The notes beneath the pieces are model-generated. The model was not told the origin of the DNA. It ran no database searches and saw only the letters and a list, made by a program, of their open reading frames with translations. The position numbers were made by a program, and so were the translations under genes. A stretch of DNA of 64,000 nt from Dichotomocladium elegans (lineage: Eukaryota > Mucoromycota > Mucoromycetes > Mucorales > Lichtheimiaceae). This document shows, piece after piece, positions 12,582 to 24,531 of this stretch. The stretch lies in NCBI GenBank assembly GCA_025716815.1, contig JAIXMN010000018.1, positions 744,001-808,000 on the forward strand. The letters are read 5' to 3'. The number at the start of each line of letters is the position of its first letter. The stretch's first letter is position 1.

Positions 12582-13205
12582 CTGTGTCTTTGCACATGGC
12601 TATGGGGGGGGGCGGGAGGGGTTGCTGTTGTGCGGGGTGTAATTGCATAAAGAGGGTTTAGTGAAGAAATCAAGAACATGGGTTTTCTCATCTCTCCATG
12701 CCCCCCCCACCCCAGCTCGGGGTTGTTGAGGGAGGCGTAAGGTGGCGTGGCAATAAATTTCGTCGGTGGACGCTGAACACAGAGCACGAAAGAGATGAAC
12801 ACGTCTGCACGAAAATAACCATCGGAGGTTTAGCGGGGAGGGGTGCCCGTTGGCATGAAGGTCGCAGCAGAAAGAAAGAAGTAGTCGACTCTGGGAGGTA
12901 GGAATGGCCTTTTGTATTGGGGGGGGGAGGGGGACGTACATAACAGTCTCGTGGACGCACAGATACCTTGGGATAACACAAAAGATTACTGTATAATTTC
13001 AGGTACGAGCGAGCATCCAGCCAGCCAGCCAGCCAGCAAACAATGCGTTATGACAATACAAGTTCTAGTTCTATATTGAGAAAGATGTCCAGCATCGACC
13101 TAGCACGCACCAAAAGTGGGAAATACAATGTGCGGCGGTTTGAGTATGCACATGGGGTGTATACCTAACAAATCTCTTTTCTTTTTCCCCTTTCAGCCGC
13201 TCCCT
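12582..13205. other. Intergenic region with homopolymer runs
   Basis: Contains G/C homopolymer runs near 12605, 12702 and 12920 and a short CAGC repeat at about 13017-13036. No gene is supported; the frames here are low-complexity Pro-rich translations of the C runs. Confidence 0.45.
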
Positions 13206-14090
13206 TCAGGACTGTGGGGAGATGTTCGTGGCGGTTTTAAATGAGATGAGGATTGACACGGATTGCTTGACGAGACAGGCAAATGTGTGCATTTCCTTCG
13301 CAGAGTGCAGCTGTCCTTGCTGCCGGCACACCACCGCACGGAGAAGGTCCAGGAGCGCCATGGATCTCAGCTCAGCCTCCTTTATCTTCTGTTCTGGAGG
13401 AATGGATGACAGTGACTGCTGCTGGAGGTGCGCTATCCACTGCTCCGCAAGAACCTGCAAGTCGATGATGGTGACGAATTCGTTCTGGAGGAGGGTGCCG
13501 ACAAAACGCACAAATGCCCGAAAGTCGTCCCTCCGCTGCTGTTGATTGTCGCGATCGTGAATCAAGAGATGGCGGATATGGCGGTCAATGTGTGTGATCA
13601 ACAGGCGATGATGAATGTCGCGTACAATGTGGGTATCAAAAACAGCGGTGAGGGCCGGGTAGAGGAGTGCAAGCAGCTCAGATATCAGTTGACCCATTCG
13701 CGATATCCGCGCATCTGTGTCGTCTTTCTCTTTATCATGGACGACGTGATCGAGCATAATCCGGATCGACTTGTCTAGCAAGTTACGGAGACTTGGTTCC
13801 CAGTGGAAGTGTGGCGTTGCGCCATAGATGGAGAAAGCGAGCCGATCAGCCACGGGTTCGAGTGCATCCGTGCCGTAGCGGCAGACATATGCCATCGCGG
13901 AATGGATAAGGTGCTCAAAGGTGTCAATACTGTCTAGGTCGAGTCTGTGCTTTCTCCAGAGGATCTGACGGGCGAGTTTCTGACAGGAGCGATTGGTATG
14001 CGCAAAAGACCAAAGGTCGGAAAAGTCGAGGTTAGAGGCAATTCGAAGTAATAGTTCAAGCGGGAGGGCGCTGACGAGAGAGCGGGGCAT
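13206..14090 (-). CDS. F-box protein
   Basis: Single exon. From the ATG at 14090 the product is 294 residues and begins almost at once with an F-box (LPLELLLRIASNLDFSDLWS, then ...HTNRSCQKLARQILWRKH). The frame is open upstream to an ATG at 14345, but the sequence just before 14090 is CT-rich and reads like a leader, so the shorter form is preferred. The remainder is helical with no LRR, WD40 or kelch repeat that I can see. F-box proteins recruit substrates to SCF (Skp1-cullin-F-box) ubiquitin ligases; the substrate is unknown. A His/Asp-rich segment lies near the middle. Confidence 0.75.
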   Translation of the reverse strand: MPRSLVSALPLELLLRIASNLDFSDLWSFAHTNRSCQKLARQILWRKHRLDLDSIDTFEHLIHSAMAYVCRYGTDALEPVADRLAFSIYGATPHFHWEPSLRNLLDKSIRIMLDHVVHDKEKDDTDARISRMGQLISELLALLYPALTAVFDTHIVRDIHHRLLITHIDRHIRHLLIHDRDNQQQRRDDFRAFVRFVGTLLQNEFVTIIDLQVLAEQWIAHLQQQSLSSIPPEQKIKEAELRSMALLDLLRAVVCRQQGQLHSAKEMHTFACLVKQSVSILISFKTATNISPQS

Positions 14091-14345
14091 GGCTGAGGGA
14101 AGCAGTCGAGTGAAGAAGGGAGGAAGAGAGAACGACGAAGTGGGGGATGGTTCCTCTAAAAAGGCGGATCTGCTCCCCGAATTAGGCATTGGGCCAGATC
14201 CCTCGTTTTGGGCATGCCAAGTGCCATTTCCGACTTGCGGACTTGTCGGCATGCTTCTTCCTTGGGAAATCGTGCAGGACAATCGACACCTTCCAAATAG
14301 ACGGTCGAGCCAGGCAGCCTTGTTGTAGGGACTCCTTTCCGCCAT

Positions 14346-16924
14346 TACCAGGGTCGCACATACGGAAGTCTGAGCCTTTCTCCTTATGGCTCAAATAGTC
14401 CGTCTGAAAAAGCTTTTAGGCAGCTAGTTTGTCATGTGTGGCGAAGCAAATGCAAATATTGCGCCGCATCCCCCCCCAAAAGCCGGCCATGTGGACATAA
14501 AGAGAAAGCCATTTGTTGCATCGATCGATCAGCATATCAGACTACAGCATTGTATGAACCTGAGGATATCTGCGCATTAGGTGAGGCTTGATGGGGAGGA
14601 CACGAACGTGCTGTTTGTTGGAAACCTTCAGTTTATTTTTAGAATATTGTATTGCATTGGGGAAGTAACTACAACCGCTCCGAAGTCAGAGATCTCCCTC
14701 GCGACTTGAAGGGAATCAGGATGCAGCCATGTTTGAGAATACTAATTTTCTAATGTTTCCTCGACTGTCTTCGTCCTTCGTGCCAAACTCGGGCATCCCT
14801 GGGCATATGGATCATGGCCACCAACACCGCCAAATGCTCAATCACTTAAGTTATGTCGATGAGCATCCGCTGTCTACCTTGCAGCGCAATCTCGATCTGG
14901 GCATTTGGATATAGTAGTAACCAATGAGCCTTACACCAAACAAACATTCATATCGTACCAGGCCATGGCAAATGATCTTGGGATCCTCCCATCGTGGATT
15001 GGATATCATCTTGAATCTGAACAGCCTTCCATTCTCATACACAAAGTAGCATGTTGGTTGTTCTTTCTTTTGTTAATGAAGGGTTCATCGAAGCGGCAGT
15101 TTGCCGCTCTGGAGTAGTCCTTGATATTTCGGCGCTCGTGGATTGGCTCGTGATATCGAACAATTGGGTGCGAAACCGCTGCTTCCATCACGAGCATAGT
15201 ACATGGACCAAAATCGATCGATGAGGTTGCCCTATGATCTTTCTTTCCGCTCTTTTTCGATGAAGTACACATACCAAAGGAGGTATATATAAAGAAAAAG
15301 AGAGAAGATGGAGTGTGCGCAATAGAGGTGGCGACAAGCCGTTATTGGTAGGCATATTCAGATCAAACGCTTCCAAAAACCGTGCTTGGACAGGCAGGAA
15401 GCCCTGCTGAAGGCCGCGTGGTTTATGGCACGAGTCATTCAGGACCCTCATCTGAGAGCCACTCCGGTGATTCCCATCACGCACACAACATACTGTATCT
15501 TCTTGGCCTCGACTGCAGAGTTTTGACTAGAATACTAGAACAGCTGACGACGTGTGGTATAGGGTTATGTAGAGTACGAAGAGCCGTATATCAGAAGCGA
15601 CTTTCTCGTACAGGAGTCCCTGGAAGTTGGGAGGAGGATCTGGCTTCCAAAGGAAGTTTAGTCTCTAAGCTTGCTGTTGTCCTACAGACGACGGTGCAAA
15701 GTCGCACAACAGTTGATGTTACCGGGGTTCAGATCAGTGTCACACCCACGAATTTTGACACCCAACATATCCTCATGATCTGGAGCTCTCCTCGTGGATC
15801 TTTGACTTTATCAGCATAAGGCTGCAGTATTGCGTCGCAGATACACTATCTTTTACATATAGCATTATAAAGAATGTCATTAAAGCAGAGTGACCATTGA
15901 TTAATTGTGGCTGTAGAATGCATAGTCTTATTTAAGAAGAAATAGGAAGACCGAATTTCCTTCCCACACCGACCATTCGAACATATAGAGAAATGCTCCA
16001 TGTCTTGGAGAAGTTACCTTCGAAATGATGCGTCCTTCCGGTATGAATTTGTTGCCCTCGTTGTAATTACAAAACTGATCTTCTAGACGAATTGCTTGAA
16101 AAGGCACCCCCTATTTGACGCGAACATCGGATGCTTAATAGCGCCACGGGCCGTTTTCCGTCCGATTATAAAGCAATTTAAAACACCGACAGAGTTCCAA
16201 GCAGGCGGGTGTTGCAGAATATACGTTGCAGTGTGAAAAGTTTTGATTCGGCATCATAGTCCAACGTTATTGCGAAAGTTAGCATTAGTAATCAACTGCA
16301 TTGTACTAAATATATTCCTTGCCATTCCATGTCGCGTTTATTTTTGGTGGCATTGGCTTTGGGTGCTTATTTTAAACACTCCAAGGATGATGAACGCTAA
16401 CTGTTATCTGTTGGCATTAGTCTTTGCTTGATGTATCTATGGACTACGCCAGTTTTACCCCATTGCATTCTCTCGAGCCAACTGTGGGAAATGCCTCGGG
16501 ATTCAAAGAGCCTCTAACGAACTTTACACTCCGCCGATTGAATGTCTTAAACCTAATCCTCGATCTCTATTACTCAAAAAAAACGGCAATTCGACTGTGT
16601 TGTTTTTACCGCCTTGTAGTATCGAAACAATAGGGATGAATCCCGTACGAACAAGGAACGGCCAACCGTTGTGGAAAACCTGTTGTTCTCATAGCATGAC
16701 TGGATCCCTCCAATTCAGTTTCACAAGTTAATGCTCAAATCGGTTGAGCTTATCAATGGTTTGATGTCTTCGCTAGGCTACAAGTGCTGCGGCAAACGAA
16801 ACAGATATATCGCTTGGATTTGTAAGCGACCCAATGAGTATAAAAGATACGCAAATAATCCATAGTTTTTTCTACATTGTCTCCTTTATCCTCTCCATTA
16901 CCGCTCGTGCTCCGGCTTTGATCT
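14346..16924. other. Gene-poor region, about 2.6 kb
   Basis: No domain-bearing frame, RNA gene or simple repeat was recognised. Short frames of up to about 145 codons occur (for example plus strand 15382-15819) without family resemblance. The 3' end is the promoter of the ABC transporter gene. Confidence 0.45.
16839..16846 (+). promoter_or_regulatory. TATA box upstream of the ABC transporter
   Basis: The sequence TATAAAAG lies 86 nt upstream of the start codon at 16925, a position compatible with a TATA box given a short leader. No pleiotropic drug response element was found nearby. Confidence 0.45.
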
Positions 16925-19900
16925 ATGGAGAAAGCGGAAGTTGCATCTCTCTCCGGATCCTCTGAGACGGTCCTCACCACCGACAGGAACGACAGAACTT
17001 GTGGATACTGTGACACTTTTGGTGAACCAAAGGCTAATGAAGTCTCAATTGAAGGTACAATTGGCGATGCACATCTTTTGATTGGTATATGCTAACTTTC
17101 TGGGCTGTGTTGATAGCTGCCATTGAAGAGTATGAAGAAGTTAGACGCGAACTGTCGCGCATTAGCCGTATTGCAACCCAACAAGATGGAAAGTTAGAAG
17201 AAGGCCAGATTGATGAATTCGATCTTGATGATTTCCTGCATGGCATTCGGGTCCAGGGCGAGCAAGCGGGTCATAAACCCAAACAACTGGGTTTGATCTG
17301 GAAAGACCTCGTTGTGGAGGTACGTCCATTTCCGATCCCTGCTTCACAGTTACGCCATTAACATGGACTTGATCTAGGGCCTAGGCGCGGATGCACACAC
17401 CATTCCTACTGTGTTCAGCAATCTAGCCAGCCTTGTACAGCCCTGGAAATACTTTGGTTTCGGCGTCGGTGGCAGTAGAAAAACAATTCTCCATAATCTC
17501 CATGGATTCACCAGGCCCGGTGAAATGCTTCTCGTACTCGGCAGGCCTGGGGCGGGGTGCACCACACTTCTGCGTGTTCTTGCCAATATGCGCAGTGCTT
17601 ACACATACGTTGGTGGTGATGTCAGTTATGGTGGTATTGATCCAAGCACGTTTGCCAAGCAGTATCGTGGTCAAGTCGTGTATCTTGAGGAGGAAGACCA
17701 GCATTACCCAACCCTGACACTCAAACAGACCCTCGAGTTTGCGCTGCGCACAAAGACGCCTGGCAATAGACTCCCCAACGAAACACGCGCTGATTTTGTG
17801 GACAAGATCTTGTACCTCCTTGGTAACATGCTCGGACTTACCAAACAGATGAATACCATGGTTGGCAATGCATTTATTCGCGGACTTTCCGGAGGAGAAC
17901 GCAAGAGACTGTCGATAGCTGAGGCCATGACCACGCAAAGTTCGATCAGCATCTGGGATTGTGCCACACGCGGCCTTGACGCCGCTTCAGCTCTTGACTA
18001 TGTTCGCTCGCTTCGCATCATGACAAACGTTTTCAGGAAGACAACCATTGCAACGCTCTACCAGGCCTCTAACAGCATCTTCCATCTTTTTGACAATGTC
18101 CTCCTCCTCGATGATGGATACTGCATCTATTTTGGACCCGTCTCGTGCGCAAAGAACTACTTTGAGGAACTCGGGTTCCACTGCCCACCGCGCAAATCAG
18201 TGCCTGATTTCCTCACCGGAATCTGCAACCCTCTGGAGCGCGAGATCAAACCCGGCTTTGAGGCCACCGTACCGCTGCATGCACCCGACTTTCAGGACCG
18301 CTATTATGCATCAGATATCTATAAGCATATGATGGCCGAGCTACAGGAATACGAGAACCAGGTTTCCAAAGATAACCACGCCGAGGCTTTTGCTCAGGCT
18401 GTCCGGGATGAACATCAGAAACGAGCACCTAAAGCAGAACCATACACAGCGTCATTTTACCAGCAAGTCCGTGCACTCACCCTTCGTCAATTTCACCTTC
18501 TCATCAAGGACAACCAGGCTCTGATATCCCGCTACGGGTCCATCCTTATTCAAGGACTCATCCTGGCATCTTGCTTTTTCCGAAACCCACTAACAGGCCT
18601 CGGTGCATTTTCCCGAGGCGGTGCGCTCTTTTTCACAGTCATCTTCAACACGCTTCTCTCCCAGGCAGAGCTGATCAGTTTTCTAACCGGCCGACCGATC
18701 CTTGAGAAGCAGAAGCACTTTGCCATGTATCGGCCTTCTGCGTTTTACATTGCTCAAGTCGTTATGGATATCCCGTATGCTATCGTTCAAGGTAACACGG
18801 GTGTTGCTTTCTACCTCGTCTTTTTAACAAATGTATACTTGCTCACACCGCAAACAATATAGTGCTCTTGTTTGAGGTCTGCAGCTATTTTATGATGGGT
18901 CTCAATCTCGATGCCGGCCGGTTCTTTGCTTATTTTATCATCTGCTTCTTCATGGTCATGACCATGAATGGTTTCTTCCGTTTTTTCGGCACATTTACAA
19001 CAAGCTTCTTCGTGTCTTCCCAGGTTTCCAGTGTCCTCATGATCGCAGCTTTCATTTACGTTGGTTATCAAATTCCTTACGATTCGATGCATCCCTGGCT
19101 CTACTGGCTCTACTGGATCAATCCACTCGCGTATGGCTATAAAGCGCTTTTGATCAACGAGATGCACGGTCAGATCTATTCGTGCGAAGGGCCGGGCAAT
19201 GCTGTTCCCTATGGTCCGGGATACGACAACTGGGCCAATAAGGTGTGCACGATGGTCGGTGGCGTGCCTGGTCAGAACTATGTTCTCGGTGACGATTACC
19301 TCCGAGAGCATCTCTCCTATGAGCCCTCCCACCTCTGGGCGCCGGACTTTGTCGCCCTCGTTGGTTTCTTTTTGCTGTTTACTGTCGTCAATTCGATCTG
19401 CATGGAGTATCTTGGGTCGACCAGGACCGGTGGTGGTTCGCTCACAAAGCTCTATCTCCCTGGAAAGGCGCCCAGACCACGGACGAAGGAGGAAGAGACC
19501 GAGTATCGCAAGCGGCAGACCAAAGTCTCTGGTCAGCTCGAAAAAATTTCAACGGGTACCACCTTTGCCTGGCACCACATCAACTACACTGTCGATACCA
19601 AGGACGGCCCGCTTCGACTTCTCTCAGATATTTCTGGCATCGTCAAGCCAGGTCACCTTACCGCACTCATGGGCTCTTCGGGCGCAGGCAAGACGACTCT
19701 CCTTGATGTTCTTTCCCGGCGAAAGACCATTGGCAAAATAGACGGTTTGGTGTATCTCAACAACGAGGCACTGATGAATGATTTCGAGCGTATTACAGGC
19801 TATTGTGAGCAGATGGACATCCATCAGCCGGCTGTCACCGTGCGCGAGGCCATGCGCTTCTCCGCCTATCTTCGGCAGGACTCTCAGGTGCCCCAGGCCG

Positions 19901-21590
19901 AAAAAGACGCCTATGTCGAACAGATCATCCAGCTGCTGGAGATGGAGGACATTGCAGATGCCCAGATTGGCGAAATCGAGACTGGCTTCGGCATATCCAT
20001 CGAGGAACGCAAGCGACTCACGATTGCCATGGAGCTCGTCGCCAAGCCCAAGCTCCTGTTCTTGGACGAACCGACGTCAGGTCTGGATTCGCAGAGCTCG
20101 TTCAACATTATCCGCTTCATACGCAAACTAGCCGATGCTGGTTGGCCGGTCTTGTGCACCATTCACCAGCCATCCTCGATCCTCTTTGAGCATTTTGATC
20201 ATCTGCTCTTGCTCGTGCGCGGTGGCCGTACTGCCTATTACGGTGAAATCGGACCTGATGCACGCACAATGATCGAATATTTTGAATCCAACGGTGGCCC
20301 AGCATGCCCGCCCGACGCAAACCCGGCTGAGTACCTTCTCGAGGTGGTCGGTGCCGGCACTGCAGGCAAGGCGACGCGCGACTGGGCCGACATCTGGGCC
20401 AACTCAAGGCAAGCCAGGGACCTTCAAGAAGAGCTCGACGCCATGGATGCCACCGCCAACAAGCATCCCGCACGCGAGGCACGCACGTATGCCACTGGTT
20501 TTTGGTACCAGTTTTGGGCCGTCTACAAGCGCATGACCCTCGTCTACTGGCGCTCGACGGATTACAATGCCGGGCGCTTCACGACACTCATGCTTATCTC
20601 ACTCCTCAATGGCTTCACCTTCTGGAAGCTGAGTTACTCGCCCATCGACTTGCAAGGGCGAGTGTTTGTGCTCTTCGACGCTTTTCTGATGGCTAACTTC
20701 ATGGTAACGTAAAAATGCCCTGATCATCCCACCTTTGTGCGAACCCGCTAATAATCCACAACCCTCCCCTCCCCATTTCAGATTATTCTCGCCCAACCCA
20801 AGTTCATGACCGAGCGCCTCTATTTCCGCCGCGAATATGCCTCTCGCTTCTACGGCTGGGCCCCGTTCGCCTTCTCCACCATCCTCGTCGAGATCCCTTA
20901 TATTATTGTCTTTGCGGCCTTTTTCATGTTTGGCATGTACTGGACAGCAGGCCTGGTTCCGACCTCGGAAGCAACGGGTTACTTTTACATAATGCTGCTG
21001 GTCTTTGTCTTTTGGTCTGTCCTTCTTGGCTTCAATATCGCTTCAATTGCCGAAAACCCGACGTTGGCCGGGGTCGTCAACCCGGTCATCATCTCAATTT
21101 TGGTTCTCTTTTGCGGTTTGATGCAACCTGCTAGCGCAATGCCAAAGTTCTGGAGTTCGTGGATGTACTGGCTGAGTAAGTACAAGTCCATGGTCGTCCA
21201 GACAAAAGGATGTCTATACATGTATACTTATCCTCTTTTTTAGATCCTTTCCACTACTTTGTCGAAGGTTTGAGCGTCAACGAACTGGTCGATCTCCCAG
21301 CCATCTGCAGCGATAAGGACTTTGTCAAGTTCAGCCCACCCGCCAACCAGACGTGCGGACAGTACGCGGCCGACTTTTTGAGCTACAGTCAGGGCTACAT
21401 CGCGAACCCAGATGCAACGGGTTTGTGTGAATACTGCTCTTTCAGTTCCGGCAAGGAATATTACACATCGACAATGGGTTGGAGCGAATCGAACAAGTGG
21501 CGGAACTTGGGCATCGTTGCTGCCTTCTTTGGCTTCAACATGATTGTCTTTCTCGCGCTTTGCTACTGGAAGCGTTTGCCAAGGCGCTAA
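16925..21590 (+). CDS. PDR-type (ABCG) full-size ABC transporter
   Basis: Six exons (16925-17054, 17117-17319, 17378-18791, 18863-20703, 20782-21175, 21244-21590) give 1442 residues with every phase matching. The order is NBD1-TMD1-NBD2-TMD2, the reverse topology of the PDR family. NBD1 has a Walker A with Cys in place of Lys (GRPGAGCTT, about residue 165) and an intact signature LSGGERKRLSIAE. NBD2 has a normal Walker A (GSSGAGKTT, about 854), Walker B LLFLDEPTSGLD, but a degenerate signature (GISIEERKRL). This asymmetry is the family norm: one catalytic site is canonical and the other is not. PDR signature segments such as NPFHYFVEGL in the last exon are present. It is predicted to be a plasma-membrane exporter of hydrophobic drugs or lipids. 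A TATA box lies 86 nt upstream. Confidence 0.95.
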
Positions 21591-22414
21591 TGTTGTTATG
21601 TCTTCTCCATTTGCCAATGTCTCTCATATTTCTCTCTCATTTTTTACCATTATTGTATAACCTTCTATTTGTTCATTCATTTCTTTTTACTCCAACAAAA
21701 TATAAAAATGCATACATGCACACACATGCAATGACTGCCCGTTCTGGCGCTGCCCTTGGCTCCAACCAAATCATATCTTACAACAAAAAAGTATCGCTAT
21801 AGGTGAATATCACTATGGCGGGCACGCATTCTATACCCACCCCCTCCCGATTTCCCAAGCGATTTGGTTCGATGGGTCTTGCGTAGCTTGTCTGCCCTGT
21901 AACAAATGAAGACACATGCAGCATTTAAGGCATGTAGATAATATCGTTCCGGTGCCTTGGCTGAGCACACTGATTGGGATACATGGGTGATCATTGGTTT
22001 TAGAAGAAGCAACACCCTGAGGTCTAGGTGCATTTTTGGATGAAGCACAGCATGGCAATGAATTCAAGAAAGGGACCCTCCGCAATAGCCACATACGGTA
22101 CAAAGACAACGACGACTTTAGGGAGCAAATCTCGGGCATCAGATACATACTATTAAACCTAGCCTTTGGGGATTCTGCCTGCAGCCCCTAACCAAGCAAA
22201 GAATAGAACTATAACATGATGTCTGCTACAGTTTGACGTGATGGGAGGCGCAGTAGGATAGTCTTTTGGATGGTTGAACGCACGCGGTGTTTCCAGTTTC
22301 ACATCACAAACAGTCACACCCATGCCCTCAGGGGCACTTGCTTTTAAAACGTTTGAACATTTCAATGCGTTCCCCCCCCACACTTTTTTCTTCCTGTTAT
22401 CATCCAGCCTTTGA
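21591..22414. other. Intergenic region containing a mariner fragment
   Basis: The ABC transporter 3' region contains AT-rich sequence with an AATATAAAAATGCATACATGC stretch near 21699. The middle holds a decayed transposase fragment, listed separately. The 3' end is a CT-rich leader for the small gene at 22415. Confidence 0.5.
21960..22260 (+). mobile_element. Decayed Tc1/mariner transposase fragment
   Basis: Read on the plus strand, the segment around 22030-22160 resembles the first catalytic-Asp region of the element at 33.1-34.8 kb. A VFLDE-like motif is followed by a stretch matching SMA..SRKGPSAIATY and KTTTTLG, interrupted by a frameshift and stops. The nucleotide sequence is visibly alike to 33985-34085 (shared AGCATGGCA, GCAATAGC, ACAA-C-ACGA blocks). 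No complete domain and no terminal repeats were found, so this is an old truncated copy. Confidence 0.6.
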
Positions 22415-22723
22415 ATGGACAGCGGCGGAGGCAACGACAAGGACACCATACAAAAGCAACATCCATCTGGAGCCCAGGGGATTGCTGTAACATCCGGAAG
22501 GTATACGGCAATTCAAAAACTTGATTATCTTGGCAAGACACTCGACATCCTGGATGAAGAAGAATATTCAAGTCCAGCGCTGTGCGCAGCGTTAGCAGAT
22601 CTTCACGATCTGTACAACCAATTTTACGAACAGGCTCTTGCTGAGCGTTCAAGGCTTAATGCCTGCCTCCGAAAGGAGGCAATCGCAAGCAAGAGGAAGG
22701 GAAAGAGCAGATCGCATTCTTAA
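22415..22723 (+). CDS. Small helical protein, 102 aa, unrecognised
   Basis: A single exon starts directly after a CT-rich leader. The N-terminal 28 residues are polar and disordered. Residues 29-95 form a probable helical region (AIQKLDYLGKTLDI, then LCAALADLHDLYNQFYEQAL). The C-terminus is strongly basic (KRKGKSR). Hydrophobic heptad-like spacing suggests a coiled coil, as in small subunits of BLOC- or kinetochore-type complexes, but no family is identified and that comparison is only about size and shape. Confidence 0.5.
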   Translation: MDSGGGNDKDTIQKQHPSGAQGIAVTSGRYTAIQKLDYLGKTLDILDEEEYSSPALCAALADLHDLYNQFYEQALAERSRLNACLRKEAIASKRKGKSRSHS

Positions 22724-23636
22724 AAAAAAATACCACACACACTCGATACAATTAAACGATAAACCGCATTTTGGGACATTGACGAAGGCCACTGACCCAC
22801 CAAAAGAATAGTGTGTTCTTTTATCTCCCGAATTGCGCGTTTTAAGCAGGGATACGATCGATTCATATCAAAGAGGTCGTCTATATGTTGCGCCTGCACG
22901 CACACACACACACACTCTGGCGTCCGTTCTCACGATTTAGGGTTTCCTGTTCCCATCCTGTTCGCGCAGGTACGGGGCTCAAATCGTTCCTGTAGCCTTT
23001 CAAGGTGTTTTGTTTCCTGCATGGCATGAGCCGGTGCTGCAGGATCGTGACTGTAATCATTCATGGGCCGATTCTCATTGTCCTATCCAAAGTTCATGTC
23101 AGACACAACCGTGCATCGATCGGCATGTTGTCGATGCGAGTGACGCGTTCTGAAAACTGGTCAGGAACGCCCTCTAGGAAAGATGCGATACAATGATACG
23201 CGCCCCGCATTACACACATGTTCTTTGACAGAAGGGTGGGGGAGGACTGTATATTCACTATGGGGGGGGTGTTATTTTCTTTCCCTTAAACCATCTCTCT
23301 TTCCATAGGCCATTTAGTTTCTGGAACAGCACGACACGATGAAGCCTGTACGTATGTAACCCAAAGCGCAAAAAACAACCGTCCTCCCCCACTTGGTGCC
23401 TAATTTGGCCCATTTCCTGTTCAAAGGTGATGTAAAATAAATAAAAAAAAAGTTGGCATATAAGACGAGAAATGAGTATCGCACCGATCCATGGAGTACG
23501 CCCGGCGACACGATAATAAGAATGGGGATGTTTCTAGGATCGGCTGGCTTGCCGATACATTCCTTCGATGTATTCAACATTTCAATCAACACAAGCTATA
23601 CTGGATCGGGATGGCCGGTGACATGAAATCAGTGTC
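22724..23636. other. Intergenic region, no gene seen
   Basis: Contains a short CA repeat near 22900-22914 and a G run near 23262-23269. No supported gene. It separates a plus-strand gene end from a minus-strand gene end. Confidence 0.45.
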
Positions 23637-24152
23637 TCACTGATAGAAATTAAGCGAGCGTGGTCGGATGCGTCGCGTGGGTAATGCAAAGATCACTTCT
23701 CCGGCGCGCGAATGGCCCACACAACTGTTTTTTCTGATCGCATCCCTCCTGTGCCTCTGGAATGTGCGCAGATATTTATATGGCTTATCGCAATTCGTGC
23801 ACCTGTACAACTTGTTTTCCTTTCGGAAGCCCACATGGATGGTATGTTCCGAAGAAGAGGGCTTCTCCTGGAGAGGTGGAATGTGGACGTCCTGGTAACG
23901 GAGTTCGTCAGGGCCGGGCAATAAGAGCGCTGGAATGGAAATACCAAATGCATTGTTGTCTTTTTCTCCAGCCGCGGCTTGCAGATCCTCCTCCGGGTTG
24001 CCCATGAAATCGATGTTTGAAAATAAAAATTCGCTGCTGCCGCTCTGGCCATCCGGACTGCTATGGTGAAAGAGTAAACCAGCATCGCGGGCGGTCTCTT
24101 CTAGATAGTGTTGGAAAGCCATCAATGAGGGATCCATCAGTGAGAAATCCAT
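23637..24152 (-). CDS. Single zinc-finger-like protein
   Basis: From the ATG at 24152 the product is 171 residues. The frame continues upstream to 24332, but that part is basic and unlike the rest, and the chosen Met begins an acidic MDFSLMDPSLM segment. Near the C-terminus is YRCTNCDKPYKYLRTFQRH, which fits the first half of a C2H2 finger (Cys-x2-Cys-x12-His). The last ligand is spaced irregularly (Cys or His in NSCVGH), so it is a degenerate C2H2 or C2HC finger. An acidic N-terminus with a basic finger suggests a transcription regulator, by inference. An upstream exon cannot be excluded. Confidence 0.5.
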   Translation of the reverse strand: MDFSLMDPSLMAFQHYLEETARDAGLLFHHSSPDGQSGSSEFLFSNIDFMGNPEEDLQAAAGEKDNNAFGISIPALLLPGPDELRYQDVHIPPLQEKPSSSEHTIHVGFRKENKLYRCTNCDKPYKYLRTFQRHRRDAIRKNSCVGHSRAGEVIFALPTRRIRPRSLNFYQ

Positions 24153-24531
24153 CTCCTCGTCCGTGTCCACACAGAGAGAGAAGATTGGGAACATTTTATA
24201 ACGAGAGCGATGCCCCATGTGAACAAGCGTACATAAATTTCCTTTACTGGATACTGAGTTTCCGTGCGGTCGGGTGGGGGCCGTGCATCCCACATGATGA
24301 GCGCTCTTTTTCTTTGACCTGAGCACAACCAACCAGTGTGGGTTTCTCTAGTTTTCTGTATGAGAGCGAACTTCTCTCCCCCTCCACCTCTCATTTATAT
24401 CTTGTCAGCCGAATCGGCAAACATAAAGCATTTTTTTGCTAATCATTCCGAAACAAAGATAATGTCTGTGATGTATAAATATAAAGCGAGGCACCGGGGA
24501 TAAGGGAAGCGCCTGGTGCTGGATGATGCAA
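24153..24531. other. Intergenic region, about 380 bp
   Basis: Lies between the start of the zinc-finger-like gene and the stop of the aspartic protease gene, both on the minus strand. It is expected to hold the zinc-finger gene's promoter. A GA-rich stretch lies near 24170-24182. Confidence 0.4.

Noticed and set aside
14091..14345. Upstream start for the F-box protein
   Set aside because: The added 85 residues are low complexity and partly translate a CT-rich leader. Kept only as an alternative.
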